From NCBI GenBank assembly GCA_032433765.1, contig JAVIAB010000102.1, positions 11,251,811-11,315,810 of the forward strand: a DNA stretch of 64,000 nucleotides. The letters run 5' to 3'. This DNA comes from Megaustenia siamemsis (lineage: Eukaryota; Mollusca; Gastropoda; Stylommatophora; Ariophantidae). Shown piece by piece: positions 21,259 through 32,799 of this stretch (the stretch's first letter is position 1; each line of letters opens with the position of its first letter). The translations under genes were made by a program, and so were the position numbers. The notes below the pieces were generated by a model. It made no database searches. It had not been told where the DNA came from and saw nothing but the letters and a program-made list of their open reading frames with translations.

Positions 21259-22275
21259 TGCAACTAACTTAACTAACTTAACTAACTTAACTAACTTACC
21301 CTAAACTTAACTTAACTAACTTAACTTAAACTTAACTTACCTAACTTAAGTTACACTTAACTAACTTAACTTAAACTTAATTTAACTAACTTAACTTAAC
21401 TAACTTTAATTAACTTAACTTAAGTAAGTTAACTTTACTAACTTAACTTAACTAACTTAACTTAACTAACATAAGTAAACTAACTTAACTAAACCTTAAC
21501 TTAACTTAGCTAACTTAGCTTAAACTTAACTTAACTAACTTGCCTTAACTAACTTCACTTAACTAAATTAACTTTACTAACTTAACTTAACTATCTTAAC
21601 TTAACTATCTTAACTTAACTAACTTAACTTTACTAACATAACTTAACGAACTTAACAACTTAACTAACTTAACTTAAATAACTTAACTAACTTAACTTAA
21701 CTAACTTAACTAACTTAACTTAACTTAGACTTAACTTAAACTTAACTAAACTAACTTAACATAAACTTAACTTAAACCTAACATAAATTTCACTTAATCT
21801 TAACTAACTTAACTTAATCTTAACTTAACTAAATTAACTTAAACTTAACTTAACATAAACTTAATTTAACTAACTTAACTTAAAATTATCTAACTTAACT
21901 TAACTGAAACCTAATAAATTTAACTTAATGTAAAATTAACTTAAACTTAACTTAAACTTAACTTAAACTTAACTTAAACTTAAACTTAACTTAAAATTAA
22001 ACTTAACTAACTTAACTTAACTTAACTTAAACTTATCTTAAACTTAACTTAAATTAAACTTAACTTAAACTTAAACTTAACTTAAACTTAACTTAAACTT
22101 AATTTAAACTTAACATAAATTTAACTTCACTTAAACTTCACTTAAACTTAACTTAACTTAACTTTAACTTAACTTTAACTTAACTTAAACTTAACTAACT
22201 TAAACTTAACTTAATCTTAAATTTAACTTAAACTTATCTTAAATTTAATTTAAACTTAAATTAAACTTATCTTAA
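21259..22275. repeat. CTTAA-type satellite array, right block
   Basis: Continuation of the left block after the LINE F insertion, with more irregular words (for example TTAACTTTACTAAC, CTTAAACCTAACATAAATTT) than the centre of the left block, as expected at an array edge. Confidence 0.95.
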
Positions 22276-23485
22276 CTTAAACGTAAACGTAGAGTGGACA
22301 CAGAATACAAACCTGTGAAAATAGATGTTTTGAAACAAGAAAATAAACAACACATAGATTATTCAAAGATTCAATGTGAAAATCTGAGAAGAAATCGAAA
22401 TTCATCCGTGCCTGAAAAACAAACACACACACACACACGCATGTACGCACACCCACACCACACCACACCATTTAAAACATCAACAAATGAAATGGTTGAT
22501 AAACTTAATAAAAATGGAACCAGATAAAACAACATGCAAAGTAAGAGACAGTCAGAATAAAGACATGTGGAACAACCAACATATTTCTATCTGTTCCTTT
22601 CTCATTACATGGCATTAAAATGACAATTGTCTCTTCCTAATATTGGATATTAGCTCTCCCCCTGCTTTAGTCTCTTTCATAACGTTTTCATTACTATTCT
22701 TAACTGTCCATGGTATTCTCAACATTCTTTGTAAAACTATATTTCTACAGCCTCCAGTCCTCCTACAGCCTTATTATTTTTTTTCTATTGTCCATGATTC
22801 ACATGTAACAGGTTTGAAACGATGTTAGGCAATGACAATGGTATGAATATTGGTAATGGTATGACAGGCCAATGAAAATGACCTGCCAGCACCATTTGAA
22901 CAGCCTTTAATAACAGTCCACTGTAGTACACCGTTTATGACAACAGCGTGCTTTCTTTGCTTGTGTCGATAGTACGTACAAACGCCCCGTGAGGGCTATT
23001 GTTACCGCTCAGTCGATGATGACGTTGACAAGGTACAAAAAACGTGCAGTGGTCAACGTGCGCTCACCTCTCTGTCTCAGCTGTCAGGTTCTCACGTCCT
23101 CAACTAGCACTTCGGCTGTAATCTGTCTGCACTGACTTGTTTCATCTCCGTCTTGTATGTGCCACGAAAACTCTCGCGTTCGTTTCAACGCCCTGGCATA
23201 GGTAGCGACTGTTATCATTAAATCAATGTTATCAATAAATGTCTGCACACTGCTGATGTTGAAAGATCATGTATCTTTATTCCGACAACCCTAACAATGG
23301 TAACTATGTACAATTATTCACAGCGGCCAGCGATCACACATCTCGCTCGGACAGTCACACACCATATTACAGAATTCACATCTCTGCTGGATACTCTCGC
23401 TTCTGTGCGTCTGCCTACTCAGGCTTATTTTACATAATGCTTCATAATTAGATCATAAAGAATAAGACACCAATAATTCTAATAA
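22276..23485. other. Unassigned region, no gene seen
   Basis: It holds a 77-codon open frame (22294-22527) that starts MDTEYKPVKIDVLKQENKQH and runs through a (CA)n tract at about 22423-22440. I recognise no domain; it might be a LINE linker fragment. From 22900 the GC content rises, again without a motif I can name. Confidence 0.4.
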
Positions 23486-23570
23486 GAGCATATGTCATCA
23501 AACAGGTCTGAGGAATAGCAACGCTGGCGAGGACTAGATTATTACCTGTGTCTACGTCATACAGGGGCAC
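23486..23570 (+). mobile_element. LINE G fragment
   Basis: ATGTCATCAAACAGGTCTG, then GCTGGCGAGGA and CTACGTCAT, matches 55850-55925, upstream of the RNase H domain of LINE G. Several substitutions and small gaps mark it as old. The following sequence to about 23830 (CTAGTGGAAACTAGCCCAG, ATCTCGACACTAAGGACATG) may be part of the same element. Confidence 0.5.
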
Positions 23571-23856
23571 ATGAAATGTAGGGAACAGAAGTTAAGGGAT
23601 AACCATTCATGTCATTTGTGTAAATGGAAGGGCTGCTGTCCCCAGGATCCCCACCTCACTAAGACTGATGCCCTAGGCTAGGGCTGCCTAGCTAGTGGAA
23701 ACTAGCCCAGATTCAACAGCACACAGACGTGCCGATTGCAATCTCGACACTAAGGACATGGGGTGTTAACCTAGTCCGACCACGCATCTTCCACCCCCCC
23801 AATTTTCTGTTCAAACTTTGACATAATGGGAGGTAGCAAAGCAGTACCCAAAGACT

Positions 23857-23885
23857 ACTGTGTCACGTAGCCGACGTGACACAGT
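23857..23885. other. Perfect 12-bp inverted repeat
   Basis: ACTGTGTCACGT, a 5-nt loop AGCCG, then ACGTGACACAGT. It could form a cruciform or RNA hairpin; no role is evident. Confidence 0.8.
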
Positions 23886-24382
23886 CTGTGTTGCTAGAGC
23901 AGGCAACACGGCTTTGCACCTAGGACAAGGTTTATAAGCCTTGCGTCTTAGCCAAAGAGAAAATTGGGCAGTTGGTTTATAAATATTCACTAGAATTTCA
24001 TAAACCCGGCCACTGAAAACTACACAAAAAATAGTTGATTATATAAATCTCTTGCTATTGTAATTTTTTAAGAGTACCATAACTTTGCATATCACTTGAA
24101 ATAACAATATGTTCTTAAAAATTTGTATGTTTAAATATAAAAAAAAACTGTTAATATAATGTCTTAAAATGCACTAAGATTAAATATTATCAATCAAAGT
24201 CTATGTGCCATTAATTTATGATGCAAACGGGAAATATTATTTTATATGAATATTTGAATGTATTATTCTCCTTGATTATTAAGGGAAGTCACTACAAGAA
24301 ATTAATTTTTCGTTAAGTACAAGTTATTGTTCGTAGGGATAATTCCTTTAACTTTTTAGACAATTAATAATATTCTGTAAAA

Positions 24383-24775
24383 TATTAATCATTAGGCACG
24401 TTTCGCAATGCATATAGATTTAAACTAATGTGATAGATATATGTGCTTCTAAGTTTTGTGCAAATTGTATGAAATTAATTTGTTTTTAGATGGTAGCAAT
24501 TAAAAATTATCAGTATGCGTAATATTCAATTAGAACTCCACGATTTTACTCACAATCACATCCGGTGTAAACAATATATTAACCATTAGACGTGTTTAGC
24601 AATGCAAATAGATTTAATAAATTCAATAAATATATGTGCTTCTACGTTTTGTGCAAACTATAGAAACTTGATTTGTTTTTAAATTATAACAATTTAAAAT
24701 AATCCAGTATGCATACAATTCAACAATAGTTCCACGATTGTTATTTAAATGAGACCTATGTAAAAAATATATTTT
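24383..24775 (+). repeat. Diverged tandem duplication of about 195 bp
   Basis: Two adjacent copies share CATTAGRCRTGTTTxGCAATGC, ATATATGTGCTTCTAxGTTTTG and a 3' CACGATT with many substitutions, so the event is old. Confidence 0.65.
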
Positions 24776-24959
24776 ATTTTCATCTTATCCTCAGAAAATG
24801 CAGAGTGGATAATCAAAATCAAATAATATTTTCATGAACATGGAGACCATATTATTTCAGGTTCTCTAACAGAATTACTTAGAATATCTTCAAATAGTGA
24901 TTAAAATGAATAACTACTTCAATTTTTATATTGAAAATGAATTAATATTCATTCATTAT

Positions 24960-25147
24960 TATTCATTGTCTATTTGTCATGAAGGACGAAGAGATAGAGG
25001 GAATCAAAAAGAAAAAATACCAGACAGCTTAAGATAATGGCTTGGCTGAAGGTCAACAACAGAAATGATTACTGTTGAGGTCAAAAGTTGTGGAGAAGAA
25101 TGATCACCTACACCAGAAGGCCTGATACTTGATGATGATGATTTCTC
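24960..25147 (+). mobile_element. Old LINE K 3' terminus
   Basis: GTTGTGGAGAAGAATGATCA, then CACCAGAAGGCCTGATACTTGATGATGATG-type sequence, aligns base for base with the better preserved end at 4857-5037 (GATTGTGGAAGGACATGATC) and also ends in TGATGATGATG. All frames are broken. Confidence 0.5.
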
Positions 25148-26533
25148 ATGATTCTAACTTCAAAAAGAATTAAGTAAGTTTGCCACAGATAAAAATTGTA
25201 TATATATTAGTAAGATTACAATGTCATTCTAATATTACAAAAAGTAATAAGAATTACCTTAATTGTTATTTTAAAATTAAATAAATTAAATGAAATCAGT
25301 AATATTAATAGCTCTCTCACACACACTATTTACACTCACTTTTTTTTGTAGTCACAATTAATACAGTTCTGGATAAAAATTGATTAGAAGCTGTATCTTA
25401 TAGACATTCTTATTAAGTTATAGTTAGAGTATAAATAAAGGAGAATCTTTTCTTCAAAAATTAAGATAATTATTTTAGTACAAGACAATAAAACAAACTG
25501 CTCTCTTTGTTGAATAAAAACAGACAGTATGTAAATTTAATTATTAATTCTAAACTTTGTTTTTTTTTTTACAGTTTCTCACAATCATATTTATTTGAGA
25601 ATCACACAGTGGATTGATTAAGGACTATGATTGAATTTGAAAGAGAAAAAAATATATATAATTATGCCAATGTGAAGAGAAAAAAAGAGCTCTACAGATA
25701 ATTTATGGAAATTGTTCAGTAGGTATTTTTTTTAGTCTTTTGTAAAAAAAAAGTATCCTAAAATTGCCAAAAAATGAAACACCGGCTTTGTTGAAGAGCG
25801 GCATAGTACTTTTAAAAATCTCTCTTCTGTAATGATTTCACTCATCATTAATGCTCTTTTAATTTCTAGAAATCATATAAGGAAATTCAAAATTGTTTGA
25901 TGAGATGTAAAAGCTACCATGATTTCTCACAACTTTATGCTATATTTCACTCTAAAGAGTGTCAGATTAGCGATTCTATTAATTTTGTTATTTTACACAT
26001 TAATTTATTACAAATATTAGTAATATACATGTGTGTATGTCTCTCTGTCAATCTCTGAAAGCACTTCCCAACAAACCTTGTGTAATGTTGCTATTGCTAT
26101 CTTGCAGGTTTTGCCCACTTCTTGGCCAGGGATGATCCGTTTAGCCTTACACCACATCTTTCATGTTATATTAGACCATGATTGCATTCCAAAATTAAAA
26201 GTGTAAGTCACTTTTGCTTCATAAATTGAACATAACAACAATGTTGTCTTGTGGGATTTCCAGCTGTTTGTTGCCAGTACATACTCTAATTATTCTTTGA
26301 TCTTTGCCTTCAATGTTTATGCCGTCTAAATTTTTAAAAATTTCTTGTGCTTTACTTTATCAAATGCTCTGGTATAATCTATGAAACATATATATATATA
26401 TATAGATCTTTTTAGATAGTTTTTAAAAGTATTATTTTCTTTGGTTTGATTTGCATTCACATGGAGCATACAATAAATAAATATTCAGTTAATAAATAAT
26501 ATTCTATACAATAAATAAATATTCAGTAAATAT

Positions 26534-27990
26534 TCAAATATTCAGTTTAACTGTTTCAAACTTGTCTTCTTTGTACTTTGTGGCTACCATGGAGCATCTT
26601 TCTGCTCTGTCTCTTGCTTTGATGATGAAGATTATCATAGGCTGATGTGAACATCTTTTTATGTTACTTGTCCATATTAGTCTTGGTCTACCTCTCCCTC
26701 TTTTACCTTGCATTTTCTCTTCCAAGATTACTTTTAGTAGACCATTGTGTCTTTTAACATGCCTCAAAAATCTCATTTGTCTTGTTTGAATTGTGTTTAG
26801 TAGTTCTCTTTTAATTTTTAGTTGTTTTAAGACTTCTTCGTTTGTTTGTTAATCCAAATCATTGGACAATTATCACCACTATTGTCCAACAAGGAAATAA
26901 CGCTATAGGGCAAAATGAGCACTATACAATACAATCTTCATCCCAACTTTGTGCTACCAATGCCAGACCTGGACCTTAGATGCAAGAACTATAAGAAAAA
27001 TAACCTCTACTAATATTAAATGTGTCAGACGAATAACAGGAAACAGTCTGAGAGATAAAATCACAATTAAGAACTAAGGAGAAAGCTAGGAATAGCCCCT
27101 GCCATAGAATATATAAAGAAACAACAGATACAATTTTTTGCCCACATGACAAAGCAGAAAAATCAAAACACAACACAATGAGCCCTCAACAAAAGTGAGA
27201 ATACCAGACCCAATGGTCTACCACGAAAAAGATGGATGAATGGAATATTAGAAGCACTAGGAAACATTACAGCAGCCGAGGCAAACAGAAGAGTAAAAGA
27301 CCACAAATTATATCTCCCCTCGATGCTTAAAGGCAAATGAGGAAGGAAAGAAGAAGAAAAATAATCATTTGTTTTCTTTTCTTTCCTTTCAATTCTTCCT
27401 ATTCTTCTATAAATCCACATCTGAAAAGCTTAAATTTTCTGTTCTGTTTTCTTGTCTAATGTCCATCTTTCAGCACCATACATGAATGTTGAGAAGCTAT
27501 AACATTTTGCCATTCTTAGTTTTAGTCCTGCTTTATTGGTTTTGATGTTAGTATATTTTTTATGACATTAAAATTACTTTCTGCCATTTTCTATTTTTTT
27601 TTCTCCAGTTTTCCATTTTCCGTCCCTGGTTATATTATGTTCAAAGTAGTTGTAGCTTTGAATTGTCTTCAAGTGTATTTCTTGAAATTTGATATCCACT
27701 TGTAGGTTTTGATTACTTTCTTTGTTTATGATCATAGTTTTAGTCTTTTTGATATTCATATCTAATCCATATTTTTTTGCTTATCATGTTTATTTCATTT
27801 AGTATTTGATGAAGATCTTCAGGATTTTCTGATAGTAATACAGTATCATCAGCATATCTTATGTTACTTACTATCATTCCATTATTGTTTATGCTGGCAT
27901 CTTTGTGATGTTTTTAAAGATTTTCTCATTGATTAGTTTAAACAAGCTTGGTGATAGAATTTGTGTCACTGTTAAAATATTTACATATTT
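26534..27990 (-). mobile_element. LINE A copy 2 (RT to C-terminus), interrupted by LINE B
   Basis: Reading 27990 to 26534: a decayed SNIRYADDTVLLSENPEDLH (catalytic YADD box), NIKKTKTMIIN, IQSYNYFEHNITRDGK, MWIYRRIGRIERKEKKTND, then, beyond the LINE B insertion, RQMRFLRHVKRHNGLLKVIL, GKRGRGRPRLIWTSNIKRC and a decayed VATKYKED. The order is the same as in copy 1 (12226-13440). Several frameshifts make it a dead copy. Confidence 0.75.
26853..27357 (+). mobile_element. LINE B copy inserted in LINE A copy 2
   Basis: On the + strand IFIPTLCYQ-like sequence (TTCATCCCAACTTTGTGCTA), then AIEYIKKQQIQFFAHMTKQ, GLPRKRWMNGILEALGNIT and DHKLYLPSMLKGK, then a GGAAGGAAAGAAGAAGAAAA tail. AATCATTGG and AATCATTTG at the two junctions are a possible imperfect target duplication. 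It splits LINE A copy 2 into two colinear halves, so it is the younger insertion. Confidence 0.7.
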
Positions 27991-28318
27991 ATATATGACC
28001 TGCTTCAAAAATGTCTACCATTTTATGTGACAAGGTAGTTCAGCATTGCTTGATTCTGGTCACGACTTTTATAAAAGTCCTGTTGGTCATAAAAAATTAT
28101 GATTACTAACACCATTATTCCTCCATATATTAAAAGGAATGATGTTTAATTTGTACATGTTTACTAGTGTTATGTTTATGTACAATGTTTCAACATTTAA
28201 AGAAAAATGTGATAGTTGTTGACAGATATTTATATGGACTATTTACAAACATTTACAGATATATAATTGCTCACAAAAGCCTGTTATAAACTTTTTACAA
28301 ATTTGTTTCATGTTTACC
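27991..28318. other. AT-rich sequence upstream of the FBXL7-like exon
   Basis: No motif seen apart from a pyrimidine-rich ending TTTGTTTCATGTTTACCAAG (28301-28320), which could be a splice acceptor for the following exon. Confidence 0.4.
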
Positions 28319-28708
28319 AAGGTGTCAGACCAAGATGTCATTCACATTACTAAGATCTACAACAAGCAATGCTACTTCAACGCTCAGGGCTGTGAGGCTA
28401 TCTCAGACATTGGCTTAGATTTTCTGGCACAAAACTGCTCAAGACTTTGCTCGTTGGAAATAAGTAAATGTGACATGACAGACGACGGACTGTATGCCTT
28501 ATCTATGTACTGTCCAAATCTACATAAACTTTAGATGAAGTCATGTGATGTAACAACAGACAAGGGAATAGTGATGATTGCTTATAGGTACTCTTCATTT
28601 CAGCAGTTGCATGTCCAGAATTGTTGTCTGTCCCCTGATGCATATGCTATGGTTAGAAAGTACTGCAAGAGAGCCATCACAGAACACAAAAATCCAACAA
28701 TTCTATAA
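28310..28708 (+). pseudogene. FBXL7: Terminal exon of an FBXL7-like F-box/LRR protein, with an in-frame stop
   Basis: The frame reads KVSDQDVIHITKI, CYFNAQGCEAISDIGLDFLA, QNCSRLCSLEISKCDMTDDG and LYALSMYCPNLHKL. TAG at 28532-28534 interrupts it, and it continues in the same frame: MKSCDVTTDKGIVMIAYRYS, LHVQNCCLSPDAYAMVRKYC, KRAITEHKNPTIL and a stop at 28706-28708. These are cysteine-containing leucine-rich repeats ending in the KxCKRxxxEHxNPxx C-terminus that I recognise from FBXL7, the substrate-binding part of an SCF ubiquitin ligase. The F-box and earlier repeats are not in the window. Either this is a decayed exon copy, or the TAG is an assembly error in a real last exon preceded by an intron. 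The last third is duplicated at 46728-46866. Confidence 0.7.
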
Positions 28709-28769
28709 AGCAGTTTTTATATTAATTTTGTTCTTTTAAGTTGTGTCCAACTTTTGTAATAGATGAGGA

Positions 28770-29055
28770 TGTTCTAAAAGAGTAACGAGTGTATTCTAAA
28801 AGACTAAAGGGATATTCTGAAAGACTAACGACAATATTCTGAAAGAGTAATGGGAATATTCTAAAAGAGTAATCCGGATATTCTAAAAGAGTAATGTGGA
28901 TGTTCTAAAAAAATATCAAGGGTATTCTAAAAGAGTAATGGGAATGTTATAAAAGAGTAATGGGGATATTCTAAAAGAGTAATTAGGATGTTCTGATGTT
29001 CTAGTAGAGAAATTAGCATGTTCTAAAAGAGTAATAAATGTTCTAAAAGAGGCCA
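28770..29055 (+). repeat. 22-bp tandem array (D1)
   Basis: About a dozen units of GGATATTCTAAAAGAGTAAT plus two bases, with point and length variants. Confidence 0.85.
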
Positions 29056-29124
29056 AATCAAAAATGAAAGCTAATTTCCAACATCAGGAGACATTCATCA
29101 CTTGGGGTCATGTCAGGAGAAGGG

Positions 29125-31865
29125 AACAACTGTGATCTTTTGTGACAACTGGGATAGTTTGTGACAGCTGGGATGTTTTGTTGCAGCTGGGATATTTTGT
29201 GACAGCTGGGATGTTTTGTGAGAGCTGGGATGTTTTGTGACAGCAGGGATGTTTTGTTGCAGCTATGTAATAGGTGAGATATTTTGTGACAGCTGAGATA
29301 TTTTGTGACAACTGAGATATTTTGTTACAACTGGGATATTTTGTTACAACTGGGATATTTTGTTCAACTTTAATATTTTGTAACAGCTGGCATATTTTGA
29401 GAGTTATATTTTGTGACAGCTGGGATATTTTGTGACAGCTGAGATATTTAGTTACTGCTGGGGTTTTTTGTCATATGGGATATTTTGTGACAGCTGGGCT
29501 ATTTTGTGACAAATGACATATTTTGTGACAGCTGTGATACTTTGTTATTGCTGGGATATTTATGTGACATCAGGAATATTTTGTGATAACCGATATTTTG
29601 CGACAGCTGGAAGATTTTGTGACAGCTGGAATATTTTGTTACAGTTGGGATATTTTGAGTGAACTGATACATATTTTGACTGCTGAAATATTTTTTATTA
29701 CAGCTGGGATATTGTGGTACAGCTGGCATATTTTATGAAAAATTGTATATTTTGTGACAGCTGGAATATTTTGTTATGACTGGGATAAAATTGTTGTAGT
29801 TGGGATATTTTATGACAATTGACATATTTTGTGATAACTGTGACATTTTGTGACAGCTGAGATATTTTGTGACAGCTGAGATATTTTGTGACAGCTGGAG
29901 TTTTTTATTATCTGGGTTATTTTGTGACAGCTGGGATATTTTATGAAAACTGAATTACTTTATGACAGCTGTGATATTTTGTGATAACAGATATTTTGTG
30001 ACAGCAGCATGATTTTGTGATAAATGGGATATTTTGTGACGACTGTATATTTTGTTACTGCTGGGATATTTTGTGACAGCGGCATGATTTTGTGATAAAT
30101 GGGATATTTTGTGACAGCTGTATATTTTGTTACAGATGGGATATTTTGTGACAACTGAGATATTTTGTGACAGCTGGAATATTTTGTGACAGCTGTGATA
30201 TTTTGTGACAAATATTTTCTGTGACAGCTGGGATATTTTTCTGCAGCTGGGATATTTTGTGTGAACCGAGATATATTTTGACTGCTGGAATATATTTTAT
30301 TACATCAGAGATATTTTGGTACAGCTGGTTTATTTTGTGACATTCAGGATATTTTGTTACTGCTGTGCATTTTGTGACAGCTTGAATATTTTTTTACCAC
30401 TGGGATACTTTTTTGCATGTGGGATATTTTCTGACAATACAATTTGTGTGTTATAGCTTTGATATCTTGTGACAACTGAGATATGTGACAACTGAGATAT
30501 TTTGTTGAAAATGATATTTTGTGACGGCTGTGATATTTTGTTATTACTGGTATATTTTTTTTTACTGCTGGGACATTTTGTTACTGGTGTGACCAGTGGT
30601 TATAGGGTAGGGTTGAATGGACTATATTAAGATTCCGAGTGCTGTAAACATACCTCTTTCTCTGAATTTATTTTCTGCTGTGACATTTTGTGACATCTGA
30701 AATATTTTGTAACATCTGGAGTATTTTGTTACGACTGATAAGATTGTTCCAGCTGGGATATTTTCTGACAACTGAGATATTTTGTTACAGCTGGGATATT
30801 TTGTGGCAACTGAGATATTTTATGACAACTGTGATGTTTTGTGACAGCTTGGATGTTTTGTTGAAGCTGGGATATTTTGTTATAGCTGTAACATTTTGTA
30901 ACAAATGAGACATTTTGTGACAACTTTGGCATTTTTTTACAGCTGGGATTATTTGTGACAGCTGGGATGTTTTGTGACAGCTGGGATATTATGTTACAAC
31001 TGGGATATTTTGTTACAACTGGGAAATTTTTTAATAGCAGAGATATTTTGCTGCTGCTGGGATATTTTTTTTCTACTGGGATATTTTGTTACTGCCGTGA
31101 CAATTTGAGACAGCTGGATGATTTTGTGATAGCTGGGATATTTTGTGATAGCTGTATATTTTGTTACTGCTGGGATATTTTGTTACTTCTAAGATTTTTT
31201 GTGATATCTGGGATATTTTGTGACAGCTGTGATATTTTGCGACAAATGATATATTCTGTGACAGCTGAGATTTTTTTTGCAGCTGGGATATTTTGTGTGA
31301 AGTGAGATATATTTTGACTGCTGGAATATATTTTATTTCATCAGGGATATTTTGGTACAGCTGATATATTTTGTGACAGCCAGTATATTTTGTTACTTCT
31401 GGGATTTTTTGTTACATCTGAAAATTTTGTGACATCTGGGAAATTTTATGATAATTGAGGTATTTTGTGACAGCTGTGATATTTTGTGACAAATAATATA
31501 TTCTGTGACAGCTGAGATATTTTTTTGCAGCTGGGATATTTTGTGTGAAGTGAGATATATTTTGACTGCTGGAAAATATTTTATTGCATCAGGGATATTT
31601 TGGCACAGCTGATATATTTTATGACAGCTGAAATATTTTGTGACAGCTGGAATAAGTTTTTACCACTGTGATACTTTGCATGTGGGATATTGTCTGACAC
31701 CTAAAATATTGTGTTACACCTTTGATATTTTTTGACAACTGATATATTTTGTGACAATTCAGATATTTTATGTCAGCTAGGATATTTTGTGATAGCTGGA
31801 AGACTTTGTGATAGCTGGGATATTTTGTGACAAATTCTATATTTTGTGACTACTGGGATATTTTG
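29125..31865 (+). repeat. 19-bp minisatellite (D1), about 2.7 kb
   Basis: The unit GGGATATTTTGTGACAGCT (19 bp) repeats well over 100 times with many variants (ACAACTGAGATATTTTGTG, TTACTGCTG). On the minus strand most unit phases lack stops, giving frames rich in SQNIPAVTKYPSCHKI-like text with a 19-residue period (three units, 57 nt). These are artefacts of the repeat. At about 30600-30665 a short non-repeat stretch interrupts the array. Confidence 0.95.
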
Positions 31866-31876
31866 TGTGGGGGAAA

Positions 31877-32137
31877 AAAAGAAAAAAGTAAAGTATCCCC
31901 ATCACGCCAAGTGGCGTATAGGTAATATGGTGTTAGTGACCATAAATTTTACATACCTTCGGCACATGATTTTTGGGGTAATGAGGTCAGTATTATGCCC
32001 GTGCCACTTTACTTTACTAGAAAAAAATCTGGTACCTATTTAAGGGTGGGTGAACCGGAAGTCGTCGATTGGGATCGAACCCTACCTCTTGTCCTTTGTA
32101 GTCCAGTTCACTAACCACTGAGCTGTCGTGGCTCCCC
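31877..32137 (-). mobile_element. tRNA-derived SINE (D1)
   Basis: On the minus strand the element starts GGGGAGCCACGACAGCTCAG, with AGCTCAGTGGTTA (32112-32124) as an A-box and GGTTCGATCCC (near 32071-32081) as a B-box: the internal RNA polymerase III promoter of a tRNA-like head. The body continues to ACGCCACTTGGCGTGATGGG and a T-rich 3' end. The D2 copy (51243-51497) is flanked by CCCAGCAAGCATGGT on one side and CCCAGTAAGCATGAT on the other, its target duplication; D1 keeps only the 5'-side copy (32134-32149). No acceptor stem folds convincingly, so this is not a tRNA gene. Confidence 0.8.
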
Positions 32138-32275
32138 AGCAAGCATGGTACTTGGTATTAATAATGACAACTTTGCAGTAATAATCAACAACACAAAAAT
32201 GTTGTAGCCACAAACTATATCTTTCCTCATTGGTTAAATCAAATGAGAGAAGAAAGAAGAACTACCCTGCAACTC
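32138..32275 (+). mobile_element. LINE 3' tails (families K and B/F remnants)
   Basis: AGCAAGCATGGTACTTGGTA continues the LINE K end interrupted by the SINE. From about 32205 CACAAACTATATCTTTCCTC to AAATGAGAGAAGAAAGAAG matches the decayed DHKLYLPS..KGK 3' end of LINE B. Both recur in D2 at 51498-51640. Confidence 0.5.
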
Positions 32276-32790
32276 TGTGCCTCAGTTCTGTTCTGTTCTA
32301 CTTCACCTGTATTTTACAGTTTTGATGGTAAAGAGTGTTCTTGACATGGGTCTGTAGTTTGCTTCATTTATAATAAGTAGTACGTTTCTTCTGCCTCTTC
32401 TTTCCTTCCTTATTTACTTTTTACATATAGGTGAGAAATAGTTTACAGAGTTTTGCTCTTTGATTTCCTCTTCTGCTTTCACATTTCTTTTTAGTATTCT
32501 GTCTATCCAACATATTTGAGTGGTATCCTCTTGGTTTTTTTTGTTTTATAGCATTTGTTAATAACTGTATCGATTGTGTTTGGTTGTTTCTGTCTTGATT
32601 CATGGCTTATTGAATTCATTGTTTTATATATTCTATTCAAAATATTATATTCAATTATATATTCTTCTTTGGAGGTGTTCCCAAATCTAGTTCTTAGTTC
32701 TTTACTTCTGATTTTGTCTGTCAAGCTGGCTCCCATGATTTATCTGACACATTTCACTTCTGTGGCATTTAACTTATTCTTCTTATACTA
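32276..32790 (-). mobile_element. Decayed LINE thumb-region fragment and unassigned sequence
   Basis: On the minus strand, KCVR, a stop, then IMGASLTDKIRSKELRTRFG resembles the 'CLRxIxG...D.IRN..IR.R' segment that follows the RT domain in many LINEs, but from a different family than LINE C, which ends at about 32800. The rest (HESRQKQPNTID...) is not recognised. D2 has the same at about 51641-52135 with a small deletion. Confidence 0.4.
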
Positions 32791-32799
32791 CCTTTCAGC

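Larger units (their letters stand above)
23886..26533. other. AT-rich region with a tandem duplication and an old LINE tail
   Basis: Mostly A/T. About 24383-24577 and 24578-24775 are a diverged direct duplication (both start ATTAxxCATTAGxCGTGTTT and contain ATATATGTGCTTCTA). 24960-25147 aligns with the LINE K 3' end. (AT)n lies at about 26387-26404. No supported gene; it could be intronic to the FBXL7-like exon downstream, but nothing shows that. Confidence 0.5.

Noticed and set aside
14061..22275. Telomeric repeat tract
   Set aside because: The words are CTTAAC/CTTAAAC types without a G-rich strand such as TTAGGG; it is an internal satellite.
30601..30665. Possible gene fragment inside the D1 19-bp array
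   Set aside because: Only about 65 bp of non-repeat sequence with no motif; too short to support.
29108..31305. Many 60-116-codon frames in the 19-bp arrays on both strands (also 47221-50971)
   Set aside because: They arise because the 19-bp unit lacks stops in several phases; all translate to the same periodic text and have no other coding signs.
32071..32137. True tRNA gene (and likewise at 62351-62446)
   Set aside because: A- and B-box sequences are present but acceptor stems do not pair, and the units extend into repeat bodies with target duplications; both fit SINE heads.
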